Shown here piece by piece: positions 1 to 9,387 of a DNA stretch of 64,000 nucleotides. Location of the stretch: NCBI RefSeq assembly GCF_048771995.1, contig NC_133037.1, positions 5,001 to 69,000 on the forward strand, given 5' to 3'. Each line of letters opens with the position of its first letter. Position 1 is the first letter of the stretch. The position numbers and the translations under genes were made by a program. Origin of the DNA: Taeniopygia guttata. Lineage: Eukaryota; Chordata; Aves; Passeriformes; Estrildidae. The notes below the pieces were generated by a model that did not search any database, was not told the origin of the DNA, and worked only from the letters and a program-made list of their open reading frames with translations.

Positions 1-2862
1 CCCTAACCCTAACCCTAACCCTAACCCTAACCCTAACCCTAACCCTAACCCTAACCCTAACCCTAACCCTAACCCTAACCCTAACCCTAACCCTAACCCT
101 AACCCTAACCCTAACCCTAACCCTAACCCTAACCCTAACCCTAACCCTAACCCTAACCCTAACCCTAACCCTAACCCTAACCCTAACCCTAACCCTAACC
201 CTAACCCTAACCCTAACCCTAACCCTAACCCTAACCCTAACCCTAACCCTAACCCTAACCCTAACCCTAACCCTAACCCTAACCCTAACCCTAACCCTAA
301 CCCTAACCCTAACCCTAACCCTAACCCTAACCCTAACCCTAACCCTAACCCTAACCCTAACCCTAACCCTAACCCTAACCCTAACCCTAACCCTAACCCT
401 AACCCTAACCCTAACCCTAACCCTAACCCTAACCCTAACCCTAACCCTAACCCTAACCCTAACCCTAACCCTAACCCTAACCCTAACCCTAACCCTAACC
501 CTAACCCTAACCCTAACCCTAACCCTAACCCTAACCCTAACCCTAACCCTAACCCTAACCCTAACCCTAACCCTAACCCTAACCCTAACCCTAACCCTAA
601 CCCTAACCCTAACCCTAACCCTAACCCTAACCCTAACCCTAACCCTAACCCTAACCCTAACCCTAACCCTAACCCTAACCCTAACCCTAACCCTAACCCT
701 AACCCTAACCCTAACCCTAACCCTAACCCTAACCCTAACCCTAACCCTAACCCTAACCCTAACCCTAACCCTAACCCTAACCCTAACCCTAACCCTAACC
801 CTAACCCTAACCCTAACCCTAACCCTAACCCTAACCCTAACCCTAACCCTAACCCTAACCCTAACCCTAACCCTAACCCTAACCCTAACCCTAACCCTAA
901 CCCTAACCCTAACCCTAACCCTAACCCTAACCCTAACCCTAACCCTAACCCTAACCCTAACCCTAACCCTAACCCTAACCCTAACCCTAACCCTAACCCT
1001 AACCCTAACCCTAACCCTAACCCTAACCCTAACCCTAACCCTAACCCTAACCCTAACCCTAACCCTAACCCTAACCCTAACCCTAACCCTAACCCTAACC
1101 CTAACCCTAACCCTAACCCTAACCCTAACCCTAACCCTAACCCTAACCCTAACCCTAACCCTAACCCTAACCCTAACCCTAACCCTAACCCTAACCCTAA
1201 CCCTAACCCTAACCCTAACCCTAACCCTAACCCTAACCCTAACCCTAACCCTAACCCTAACCCTAACCCTAACCCTAACCCTAACCCTAACCCTAACCCT
1301 AACCCTAACCCTAACCCTAACCCTAACCCTAACCCTAACCCTAACCCTAACCCTAACCCTAACCCTAACCCTAACCCTAACCCTAACCCTAACCCTAACC
1401 CTAACCCTAACCCTAACCCTAACCCTAACCCTAACCCTAACCCTAACCCTAACCCTAACCCTAACCCTAACCCTAACCCTAACCCTAACCCTAACCCTAA
1501 CCCTAACCCTAACCCTAACCCTAACCCTAACCCTAACCCTAACCCTAACCCTAACCCTAACCCTAACCCTAACCCTAACCCTAACCCTAACCCTAACCCT
1601 AACCCTAACCCTAACCCTAACCCTAACCCTAACCCTAACCCTAACCCTAACCCTAACCCTAACCCTAACCCTAACCCTAACCCTAACCCTAACCCTAACC
1701 CTAACCCTAACCCTAACCCTAACCCTAACCCTAACCCTAACCCTAACCCTAACCCTAACCCTAACCCTAACCCTAACCCTAACCCTAACCCTAACCCTAA
1801 CCCTAACCCTAACCCTAACCCTAACCCTAACCCTAACCCTAACCCTAACCCTAACCCTAACCCTAACCCTAACCCTAACCCTAACCCTAACCCTAACCCT
1901 AACCCTAACCCTAACCCTAACCCTAACCCTAACCCTAACCCTAACCCTAACCCTAACCCTAACCCTAACCCTAACCCTAACCCTAACCCTAACCCTAACC
2001 CTAACCCTAACCCTAACCCTAACCCTAACCCTAACCCTAACCCTAACCCTAACCCTAACCCTAACCCTAACCCTAACCCTAACCCTAACCCTAACCCTAA
2101 CCCTAACCCTAACCCTAACCCTAACCCTAACCCTAACCCTAACCCTAACCCTAACCCTAACCCTAACCCTAACCCTAACCCTAACCCTAACCCTAACCCT
2201 AACCCTAACCCTAACCCTAACCCTAACCCTAACCCTAACCCTAACCCTAACCCTAACCCTAACCCTAACCCTAACCCTAACCCTAACCCTAACCCTAACC
2301 CTAACCCTAACCCTAACCCTAACCCTAACCCTAACCCTAACCCTAACCCTAACCCTAACCCTAACCCTAACCCTAACCCTAACCCTAACCCTAACCCTAA
2401 CCCTAACCCTAACCCTAACCCTAACCCTAACCCTAACCCTAACCCTAACCCTAACCCTAACCCTAACCCTAACCCTAACCCTAACCCTAACCCTAACCCT
2501 AACCCTAACCCTAACCCTAACCCTAACCCTAACCCTAACCCTAACCCTAACCCTAACCCTAACCCTAACCCTAACCCTAACCCTAACCCTAACCCTAACC
2601 CTAACCCTAACCCTAACCCTAACCCTAACCCTAACCCTAACCCTAACCCTAACCCTAACCCTAACCCTAACCCTAACCCTAACCCTAACCCTAACCCTAA
2701 CCCTAACCCTAACCCTAACCCTAACCCTAACCCTAACCCTAACCCTAACCCTAACCCTAACCCTAACCCTAACCCTAACCCTAACCCTAACCCTAACCCT
2801 AACCCTAACCCTAACCCTAACCCTAACCCTAACCCTAACCCTAACCCTAACCCTAACCCTAA
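1..2862. repeat. Terminal telomere, (CCCTAA)477
   Basis: This is an uninterrupted run of CCCTAA, 477 copies, on the strand given. The G-rich TTAGGG strand is therefore the minus strand and runs 5' to 3' toward base 1, as expected for the left end of a chromosome. TTAGGG is the vertebrate telomere repeat, bound by shelterin. The first departure is CCCTTGA at 2,863. The true end may lie beyond base 1. Confidence 0.99.
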
Positions 2863-4088
2863 CCCTTGACCCTAACCCCTAACCCCTGACCCTAACCCCT
2901 GACCCTAACCCTAACCCCTGACCCTAACCCCTGACCCTGACCCTAACCCTGACCCTAACCCCTGACCCTTGACCTTGACCCCTGACCCTTGACCCCTGAC
3001 CCTTGACCCCTGACCCTTGACCCTTGACCTTTGACCCCTGACCCTTGACCCCCTGACCCTTGACCCTTGACCCCTGACCTTTGACCTTTGACCCCTGACC
3101 TTTGACCCCTGACCCCTGACCCTTGACACCTGACCCCTGACCCTTGACACCTGACCTTTGACCCCTGACCCTTGACCCCTGACCCCTGACCTTTGACCTC
3201 TGACCCTTGACCCCTGACCCTTGACCCCTGACCTTTGACCCCTGACCCCTGACCCTTGACCCCTGACCCTTGACCCCTGACACCTGACCTTTGACCCCTG
3301 ACCCTTGACCCTTGACCCCTGACCTTTGACCTTTGACCCCTGACCTTTGACCCCTGACCCCTGACCCTTGACACCTGACCCTTGACACCTGACCTTTGAC
3401 CCCTGACCCTTGACCCCTGACCCCTGACCTTTGACCTCTGACCCTTGACCCCTGACCTTTGACCCCTGACCTTTGACCCCTGACCCCTGACCCTTGACCC
3501 CTGACCCCTGACCCTTGACCCCTGACCTTTGACCCCTGACCTTTGACCCTTGACCCCTGACACCTGACCTTTGACCCCTGACCCTTGACCCCTGACCCTT
3601 GACCCCTGACCTTTGACCTTTGACCCCTGACCTTTGACCCCTGACCCTTGACACCTGACCTTTGACCCCTGACCCTTGACCCCTGACCCTTGACCCCTGA
3701 CCTTTGACCCCTGACCTTTGACCCTTGACCCCTGACACCTGACCTTTGACCCCTGACCCTTGACCCCTGACCCTTGACCCCTGACCTTTGACCTTTGACC
3801 CCTGACCTTTGACCCCTGACCCTTGACACCTGACCCCTGACCCTTGACACCTGACCCTTGACCCCTGACCCCTGACCTTTGACCTCTGACCCTTGACCCC
3901 TGACCTTTGACCCCTGACCTTTGACCCCTGACCCCTGACCCTTGACCCCTGACCCTTGACCCCTGACCTTTGACCCTTGACCCCTGACCTTTGACCCCTG
4001 ACCTTTGACCCCTGACCCCTGACCCTTGACCCCTGACCCTTGACCCCTGACCCCTGACTCCTGACCCTTGACCCTTGACCCCTGACCC
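2863..4088. repeat. Telomere-variant array of 7-base words (TGACCCC, TGACCCT, TGACCTT)
   Basis: After a short mixture of CCCTAA and CCCTGA the sequence becomes a run of mainly 7-base words: TGACCCC, TGACCCT, TGACCTT and occasional TGACACC. The words are arranged in longer blocks that recur: the block beginning TGACCTTTGACCTCTG appears at 3,187, 3,425 and 3,873, so segments of roughly 220-240 bases were themselves duplicated. A 7-base period has no stop on the minus strand in any frame, which explains long open frames there; they are not genes. Confidence 0.95.
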
Positions 4089-4156
4089 GCTAACCAGCTA
4101 ACCCTAACCAGCTAACCTGGTTACCCTAACCTGGTAACTAGGTAATCCTAACTAGG
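4089..4156. repeat. Degenerate telomere-like junction
   Basis: Imperfect CTAACC and CCTAACC words mixed with GGTTAC and GGTAACTAGG form a short transition. In this stretch the C-rich strand changes from plus to minus. Confidence 0.6.
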
Positions 4157-4678
4157 GGCGGGGTTAGGGGCGGGGTCAGGAGAGGGGGAGGGGCCGGGGT
4201 TGGAGCCGGGGGGCGGGGCCTCGGGGAAGGGAGTGGCCGGGGGCGGGGCCCCGGGGAGGGGGAGTGGCTGGGGGGCGGGGTTAGGGTTGGGGGAGTGGCC
4301 GGGGGGCGGGGTTAGGGTTGGGGGAGGGGCCGGGGTTAGGGTTGGGGGAGGGTTAGGGTTAGGGGAGGGGTTTGGGTTGGGGGAGGTGCTAGGGGGCGGG
4401 GTTAGGGTTGGGGGAGGGGTTAGGGTTGGGGGAGGTGCTAGGGGGCGGGGTTAGGGTTGGGGGAGGGGTTAGGGTTGGGGGAGGGGCTAGGGGGCGGGGT
4501 TAGGGTTGGGGGAGGGGCTAGGGGGCGGGGTTAGGGTTGGGGGAGGGGTTTGGGTTAGGGGAGGGGTTAGGGTTGGGGAGGGGTCGTGGGAGGGGTTATG
4601 GGTGGGGACTGGGTTAGGGGAGGGGTCAGGTGAGGGGGTGGGGTGCGGGGAGGTGTCAGGGTGATGTGAGGGGGTGGG
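4150..4678 (+). repeat. G-rich minisatellite with inverted TTAGGG words
   Basis: The block is built from GGGGCGGGG, GTTAGGG, TTGGGGGAGGGG and CTAGGGGGCGGGG in units of roughly 35-60 bases. The G-rich strand is now plus, the reverse of the adjoining telomere. Runs of three or more G occur every few bases, so G-quadruplex formation on the plus strand is likely. The glycine-rich open frame across 4,200-4,454 is a product of this composition. Confidence 0.9.
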
Positions 4679-4750
4679 ACTACCTGCTAGACCCCTCCCC
4701 TAGACCCCCTATATGTATATATAAAAAAGAAGAAAAAATATATGTCCGGT

Positions 4751-4859
4751 GCAGCAGTAGAAAATTTGATGCTCCCAGGGAGTAAATAGTTTTCTTTTTA
4801 AAATTTTTTTTTTTTTTTTAATTATTTACTCCCTGGGAGCATGGATTTTCTACTGCTGC
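4751..4859. repeat. Large inverted repeat (hairpin) at the start of segment A
   Basis: Arms at 4,751-4,790 and 4,820-4,859 pair over about 40 bases with few mismatches (GCAGCAGTAGAAAATTT against its complement; TGCTCCCAGGGAGTAAATA against its complement). They are separated by a T-rich loop of about 30 bases. A degenerate counterpart is at the same place in segment B (22,729-22,848), so the structure predates the duplication. Confidence 0.85.
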
Positions 4860-4860
4860 T

Positions 4861-6060
4861 TTTCTATTCTAAAAGTAGAAAGGAAGAGAAAAAGAGAGGA
4901 GGAGAGAGTGAAAAGAAGAAGAAGAAGAGGAGGAGAGAGGAAAAGAAGAAGAAGAGAAGACAAAGAAGAAAAGGAGAGAGGGAGAAGAAGAACAAGAGAC
5001 AAAAAGAAGAGGAGAGAGGGAGAAGAGGAGACAAGAAGAAGACGAGAGAGGGAGAAGAACAAGAACAAGAGGAGAGAGGGAGAAGAACAAGAGGAGAGAG
5101 GGAGAAGAACAAGAACAAGAGGGGAGATGGAGAAGAGGAGACAAGAAGAAGACGAGAGAGGGAGAAGAACAAGAACAAGAGGAGAGAGGGAGAAGAACAA
5201 GAGGAGAGAGGGAGAAGAACAAGAACAAGAGGGGAGATGGAGAAGAGGAGAGAAGAAGAAGAGAGAGGGAGAAGAACAAGAACAAGAGGAGACAGGGAGA
5301 AGAAGAAGCAAAAGAAGAGGCGAGAGTAAGTAGAAGAAAACAAAGTGAGAAGAAGAAAAAGAGGAGAGTGTGAGAAGAACAGGAGAGAGTGGGAAGAAAG
5401 AGAGAGACAAATAACAGGAAGAAGAGTAAAAAGAAGAAAACACAGCGAGAAAAAGAAAACTTAGAGAGAAAGAGAAACCAAAAAAGTTAGATTGGAAAGG
5501 AGGAGAAAGGGAGAAGGAAAGGGGAGTAAGGAGAAAAACAGAGTGAAAGACAAAGAGAAAAGGAAACACTTTAAGTGAAAGAGAAAAGGAAATGGAGAGA
5601 CATGACAAAGAAGACATAGAGGTAAAAGCCTACGGGGAAAAAAAGAAATAGACAGAATGAAAGATAGGGTTCAAGAGAGAAAAATAGAAAGAGACTTAAA
5701 AAGACAAAATAGTTAAAGTTGGACAAAACAGGAAGAAGGGTGAAAGTTAGAAACAAGGGAAATGATAGCAAGGGTTACAAAGACAAAGGCTGACAAACTT
5801 AAAGAAGAAAAAAAAGAAGAAAACACAGTGAAAGCTATATTGAAAGAGACAGATAAATGGACAGGAGGAAATACACATATAAGAATGCGAGAAAAAGACA
5901 AGGTTAGAGGGAAATAGGATTAGAGAAATGCAGAGATGGTGTTAGAAACAGGAACAAAGGAAAACAGAGCCAGAGACAAAGAGAAACAGTTAGATGTGGA
6001 AGTAAAAAGTGAAGAATAGACTGAAGAGGAAAGTAAGAGGCAAAGGGAGAAATAGGGTGA
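4861..6060. repeat. Polypurine GA-rich tract
   Basis: More than a kilobase is almost entirely A and G on the plus strand. From 4,910 to 5,310 it is a tandem array of GAGAGGGAGAAGAACAAGAA-type units; beyond that it becomes a looser A/G mixture. Open frames on plus (Lys/Glu/Arg) and minus (Ser/Leu/Phe) are compositional. Such tracts can form triplex DNA. A shorter counterpart is at 22,855-23,290. Confidence 0.9.
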
Positions 6061-6526
6061 AAATGATATGACACAACCACACCAAATAAAGACAGGAGAC
6101 AAATGGAGGGTGGGGCAGAGGGGTAAGGGGTATCATTATTAGGGCTGATTCATCTTTATTAATTTAATTTTTAATTTCAATTACAGGGAAACAATGTATA
6201 CAAATGTTAGTACAGACACAAATACAATTAAAAATACATCATAACTAAGCACACAAGTACAAGTCTAATTTACATACAGCAGAATACATCAAAAGACAGG
6301 AACAACTTCAAACACAGAACAATACAATGTACTACAAGCCAAATACATAATGACGCAATATAACCGTGTCTCTGCTGCAGAAGAGTCCATTGCGCTTGTA
6401 CAGTTAGATGCACCCGGAACAAAAACGGCTCACAACGCTCATGCAACTTGCATGCCCCCTTCACCTTACACACAAACTCACCTTCACACTCACAGGAACT
6501 GCTTTGTGATATCCGAGTCATCGTCC
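6061..6526. other. Non-coding stretch; possible distal AATAAA on minus
   Basis: This is ordinary AT-rich sequence ending in CA-rich DNA. TTTATT at 6,155-6,160 reads as AATAAA on the minus strand. The segment B counterpart near 23,365 reads AGTAAA. No convincing gene was seen. Confidence 0.4.
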
Positions 6527-6664
6527 CTCCTCGGGAACGTGGTTCCCGGGAGACTCCCAAAAAATCCTCCTGCCTGACGAAAACCCCGGTCCCAGGACAG
6601 TCAGCACCCTAACTTTGGCGATGAACGTCGCCTCGCTGACCGGCCGGGACCGAGGAAAAAAAAA

Positions 6665-6713
6665 CCCAGCCGGGGGGAAAAAAAAAAAACCCCCCGGCTG
6701 GGGATTTTTTATT
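6665..6713 (-). terminator. Candidate 3'-end signal, module 1: AATAAA then hairpin
   Basis: On the minus strand AATAAA (6,708-6,713) is followed within a few bases by CCCAGCCGGGGGG, a T-tract, and the exact complement (arms 6,690-6,702 and 6,665-6,677), then more T. AATAAA is the normal cleavage/polyadenylation signal; any role of the hairpin is inference. Confidence 0.45.
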
Positions 6714-7022
6714 CTAAATTTAAAAATGAGTTGAAAAACCTGAAAGGCAAAAGCCATACACACAAGGTTAGAACCACTCAACACACACACACACACAGCC
6801 CTCCTTCAGCTTACACACAAACCCACCCTCGCTCTCATCTCAACCGCTCGGCTAAGACCTGGCCAACAACACGCACTCGCAACGCTCCTCGGGAACGTGG
6901 TTCCCGGGAGACTCCCAAAAAATCCTCCTGCCTGACAAAAACCCCGGTCCCGGGACAGTCAGCACCCTAACTTTGGCGATGAACGTCGCCTCGCTGACCG
7001 GCCGGGACCGAGGAAAAAAAAA

Positions 7023-7073
7023 CCCAGCCGGGGGGAAAAAAAAAAAAAACCCCCCGGCTGGGGATTTTTTATT
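7023..7073 (-). terminator. Candidate 3'-end signal, module 2
   Basis: This has the same arrangement as module 1: AATAAA on minus at 7,068-7,073 and perfect 13-bp arms at 7,050-7,062 and 7,023-7,035 around an A-tract. Confidence 0.45.
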
Positions 7074-7376
7074 CTAAATTTAAAAATGAGTTGAAAAACC
7101 TGAAAGGCAAAGGCCATACACACAAGGTTAGAACCACTCAACACACACAGCCCTCCTTCAGCTTACACACCAACCCACCCTCGCTCTCATCTCAACCGCT
7201 CGGCTAAGACCTGGCCGACAACACACTCTCACAACGCTCCTCGGGAACGTGGTTCCTGGGAGACTCCCAAAAAACATCATCCTGCCTGACAAAAACCCCG
7301 GTCCCGGGACGGTCCGCGCCCTAACTTTGGCGATGAACGTCGCCTCGCTGACTGGCCGGGACCGAGGAAAAAAAAA

Positions 7377-7425
7377 CCCAGCCGGGGGGAAAAAAAAAAA
7401 ACCCCCCGGCTGGGGATTTTTTATT
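7377..7425 (-). terminator. Candidate 3'-end signal, module 3
   Basis: AATAAA on minus lies at 7,420-7,425 with 13-bp arms at 7,402-7,414 and 7,377-7,389. It is the first module met by a minus-strand transcript coming from the cassette gene, so it is the likeliest polyadenylation site of that gene. Confidence 0.45.
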
Positions 7426-7585
7426 CTAAATTTAAAAATGAGTTGAAAAACCTGAAAGGCAAAGGCCATACACACAAGGTTAGAACCACTCAACACACAC
7501 ACACAGACACGCCTGCAGATGCAAGCTCACACAAACTCTCACAGACAGACACAGACAATCACACTCTCTTCTACTAACACGGTGA

Positions 7586-7879
7586 ATGCCACCCTTACGT
7601 GAAACACTACGCCGAAAGATATGCTTCGACGCATCTTATGACCGCGGCTCCTCGATGTCAATTGGTAGATTCCAGGAAATTCTGTAGGGACCCAGGAACC
7701 TGCAAGACAATGGAGGCGGTCAATGACTGACTATCTGACAGCCAGGAGCTATACCCACTCTGGGCCCATCAGTGTTGTACCCAAAACCCCACAGAAGACA
7801 GATGAACTGCAAAGTTTTACAACTGCTCTACCTAAGCCTGACTGTGTGCTCAAGCAGGGCAGCTCCGATCGTAATTGGC
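7586..7879. other. Unique block shared with segment B, no gene seen
   Basis: This sequence is conserved with 24,070-24,365 (GACTGACTATCTGACAGC, CACTCTGGGCCC). It contains no long conserved frame. In the predicted minus gene it would be downstream of the first AATAAA module or distal 3' UTR. Confidence 0.4.
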
Positions 7880-8428
7880 ACAACAGAGGCGCACACAACA
7901 TAAGCCAATGTAGGTACATACAATATGAGTACTCACAACATAAGCCAATGTAGGTACATACAACATAAGCACATACAATATAAGCCGACATAGGCAGGCG
8001 CAACATAAGCACATACAATATAAGCCAACATAGGCAGGCGCAACATAAGCACATACGATATAAGATGATATAGGCAGGCGCAACATAAGCACGTACAATA
8101 TAAGCTGACAGAGGGAGGCGCAACATAAGCACATCCAATATAAGCCAACATAGGCAGGCGCAACATAAGCACATACAATACAAGATGACATAGGCAGGCG
8201 CAACATAAGCACATCCAATATAAGCCAACATAGGCAGGTGCAACATAAGCACATACAATACAAGATGACATAGGCAGGCGCAACATAAGCACATACAATA
8301 TAAGCTGACAGAGGGAGGCGCAACATAAGCACGTACAATATAAGCCAACATAGACAGGCGCAACATAAGCACATACAATATAAGCCAACATAGGCAGGCG
8401 CAACATAAGCACATACAATATAAGCCAA
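7880..8428. repeat. 40-bp minisatellite
   Basis: About a dozen units of 40 bases share GCGCAACATAAGCACATACA followed by ATATAAGCCAACATAGGCAG, with variants such as CTGACAGAGGGAG recurring in an alternating pattern. Segment B has only about two units (24,365-24,475). A 40-base period gives a 120-base (40-residue) hydrophobic repeat in all three minus frames, explaining the open frames of 161-236 codons there; the frame is probably not a gene. Confidence 0.92.
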
Positions 8429-9250
8429 CAGAGATACGATATAACTGAGGACTTGACATAAATCTCCAGAAGATTAATTTTTGAGTCCTATATCCTTTGA
8501 AAAGGCAGAAGCTACAGAACTACTGTGGTCACATGATGAGGATCAAATACATTCCATATAGAAGTCCCAGAGAATGGCTACCAAATGTGAGAAGGACGAT
8601 GGATGAGAACATCTTGTGTACATCTTCTCGTCCCAGAAAGTAAATATGTAAAGATGCCGGAATAAGTGATATCCGGGAAGGTATGTGAGAAAACTATGGC
8701 CGATACGGCACAGAATGAGGCCGCTAAAGCGCGGCAATGCGGCAAAGACCTATGATGCAGACATGACAGACAGAAGCGCAAACTGCCTGGCAGTTTCACC
8801 TTACGGACCCGAGATTCCTAGCCCAAGATGAGCCATGGGCTGATGATGCCAAAGGAAAGAAAGAACTACGGCACTAGCACATGATGATGAAATGTAACTC
8901 CTCTCAAGATGTTAGTGCCAAAGCACTTAAGAGGAAGCCTAAGAAGATCAGTAGGCCTAGAGAAGGAAGCGATGACTACGGGGTGACGGTGGCGCCAGCT
9001 CCGGACGTGAAGGCGGGCTCCTCGAGTGAAAAGATCCACGATGACGTCGAGAGTCGAAGAAGGCCGCCGACGCGAGCCTCGCGAGAACGTGGAGACCGAT
9101 CGGAACTGCCCTGCCTGGCAAAGACCCTGGTGAGGCTGAGGAAAAACCCTCTCCCTTTGCTTCCGAGGGACCCATCCCGCTACGGGCCTCTTCTCTAAGC
9201 TAACACCAAATTGTCTCCTGTGATAGTAAAAGTTTTTCCCCTTCTCCCAC
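8429..9250 (-). other. Predicted 3' UTR of the copy A cassette gene
   Basis: This lies between the predicted stop codon at 9,251 and the minisatellite. Overlapping frames are open on both strands (plus 8,881-9,198; minus 8,866-9,279), because CpG-rich sequence around 8,960-9,190 lacks stops. The segment B counterpart has lost most of these CpG sites and the frames shorten. I treat it as untranslated. Confidence 0.35.
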
Positions 9251-9387
9251 CTACTGGCCCCAGCACTTAGCTTTTGCAAGACGACCGATGGAATCCAATG
9301 TCAGTCGGATGCGGGCGGCGACACGGTTTCTACGTCCGCTTCGGTGCTGCCGTTTCCAAACTTCAGCTACGTGCCTCTTCACGGTAC
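9251..9387 (-). CDS. Predicted terminal coding exon, copy A, basic tail with stop
   Basis: A strong acceptor (TTTTCTGTTTTATCTTAG) precedes GTACCGTGAAG. The exon is 137 nt: two bases completing a phase-1 codon, 44 codons and TAG. The peptide is strongly basic (KRHVAEVWKRQHR near its start, SGRRNRVAARIR in the middle) and ends KAKCWGQ. The segment B counterpart (25,346-25,488) has an in-frame stop about 15 codons in, after an upstream frameshift. Confidence 0.4.

Larger units (their letters stand above)
6527..7585 (-). repeat. Three tandem ~355-bp modules, each with a perfect GC hairpin and AATAAA
   Basis: Units begin at CTCCTCGGGAACGTGG at 6,527, 6,885 and 7,237. Each holds a conserved AACTTTGGCGATGAACGTCG block, a 13-bp perfect inverted repeat around an A-tract, ATTTTTTATTCTAAATTT, and a CA-rich tail. 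Segment B has a single decayed module at about 23,720-23,960. The modules are nearly identical to one another and keep many CpG sites, so they amplified recently within A. Confidence 0.85.

Noticed and set aside
2911-3850. Open frames of 202-308 codons on minus in the telomere-variant array
   Set aside because: A 7-base repeat without minus-strand stops leaves every frame open; composition is an artefact.
4200-4454. Glycine-rich plus frame of 84 codons
   Set aside because: G-rich minisatellite lacking stops; no start context or domain.
4841-5617. Lys/Glu/Arg frames on plus and Ser/Leu/Phe frames on minus
   Set aside because: Polypurine tract; frames open on both strands at once and follow the repeat unit.
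7749-8459. Hydrophobic 161-236-codon minus frames resembling a membrane protein
   Set aside because: 40-base period opens all three frames equally; segment B has only two units and no such frame.
8881-9198. Plus frame with Lys-rich start (SSQDVSAKALKRKPKK)
   Set aside because: The copy in segment B differs at about 19 of 67 codons, mostly at CpG sites, and stops early; no sign of protein-level conservation. The opposite strand is also open.
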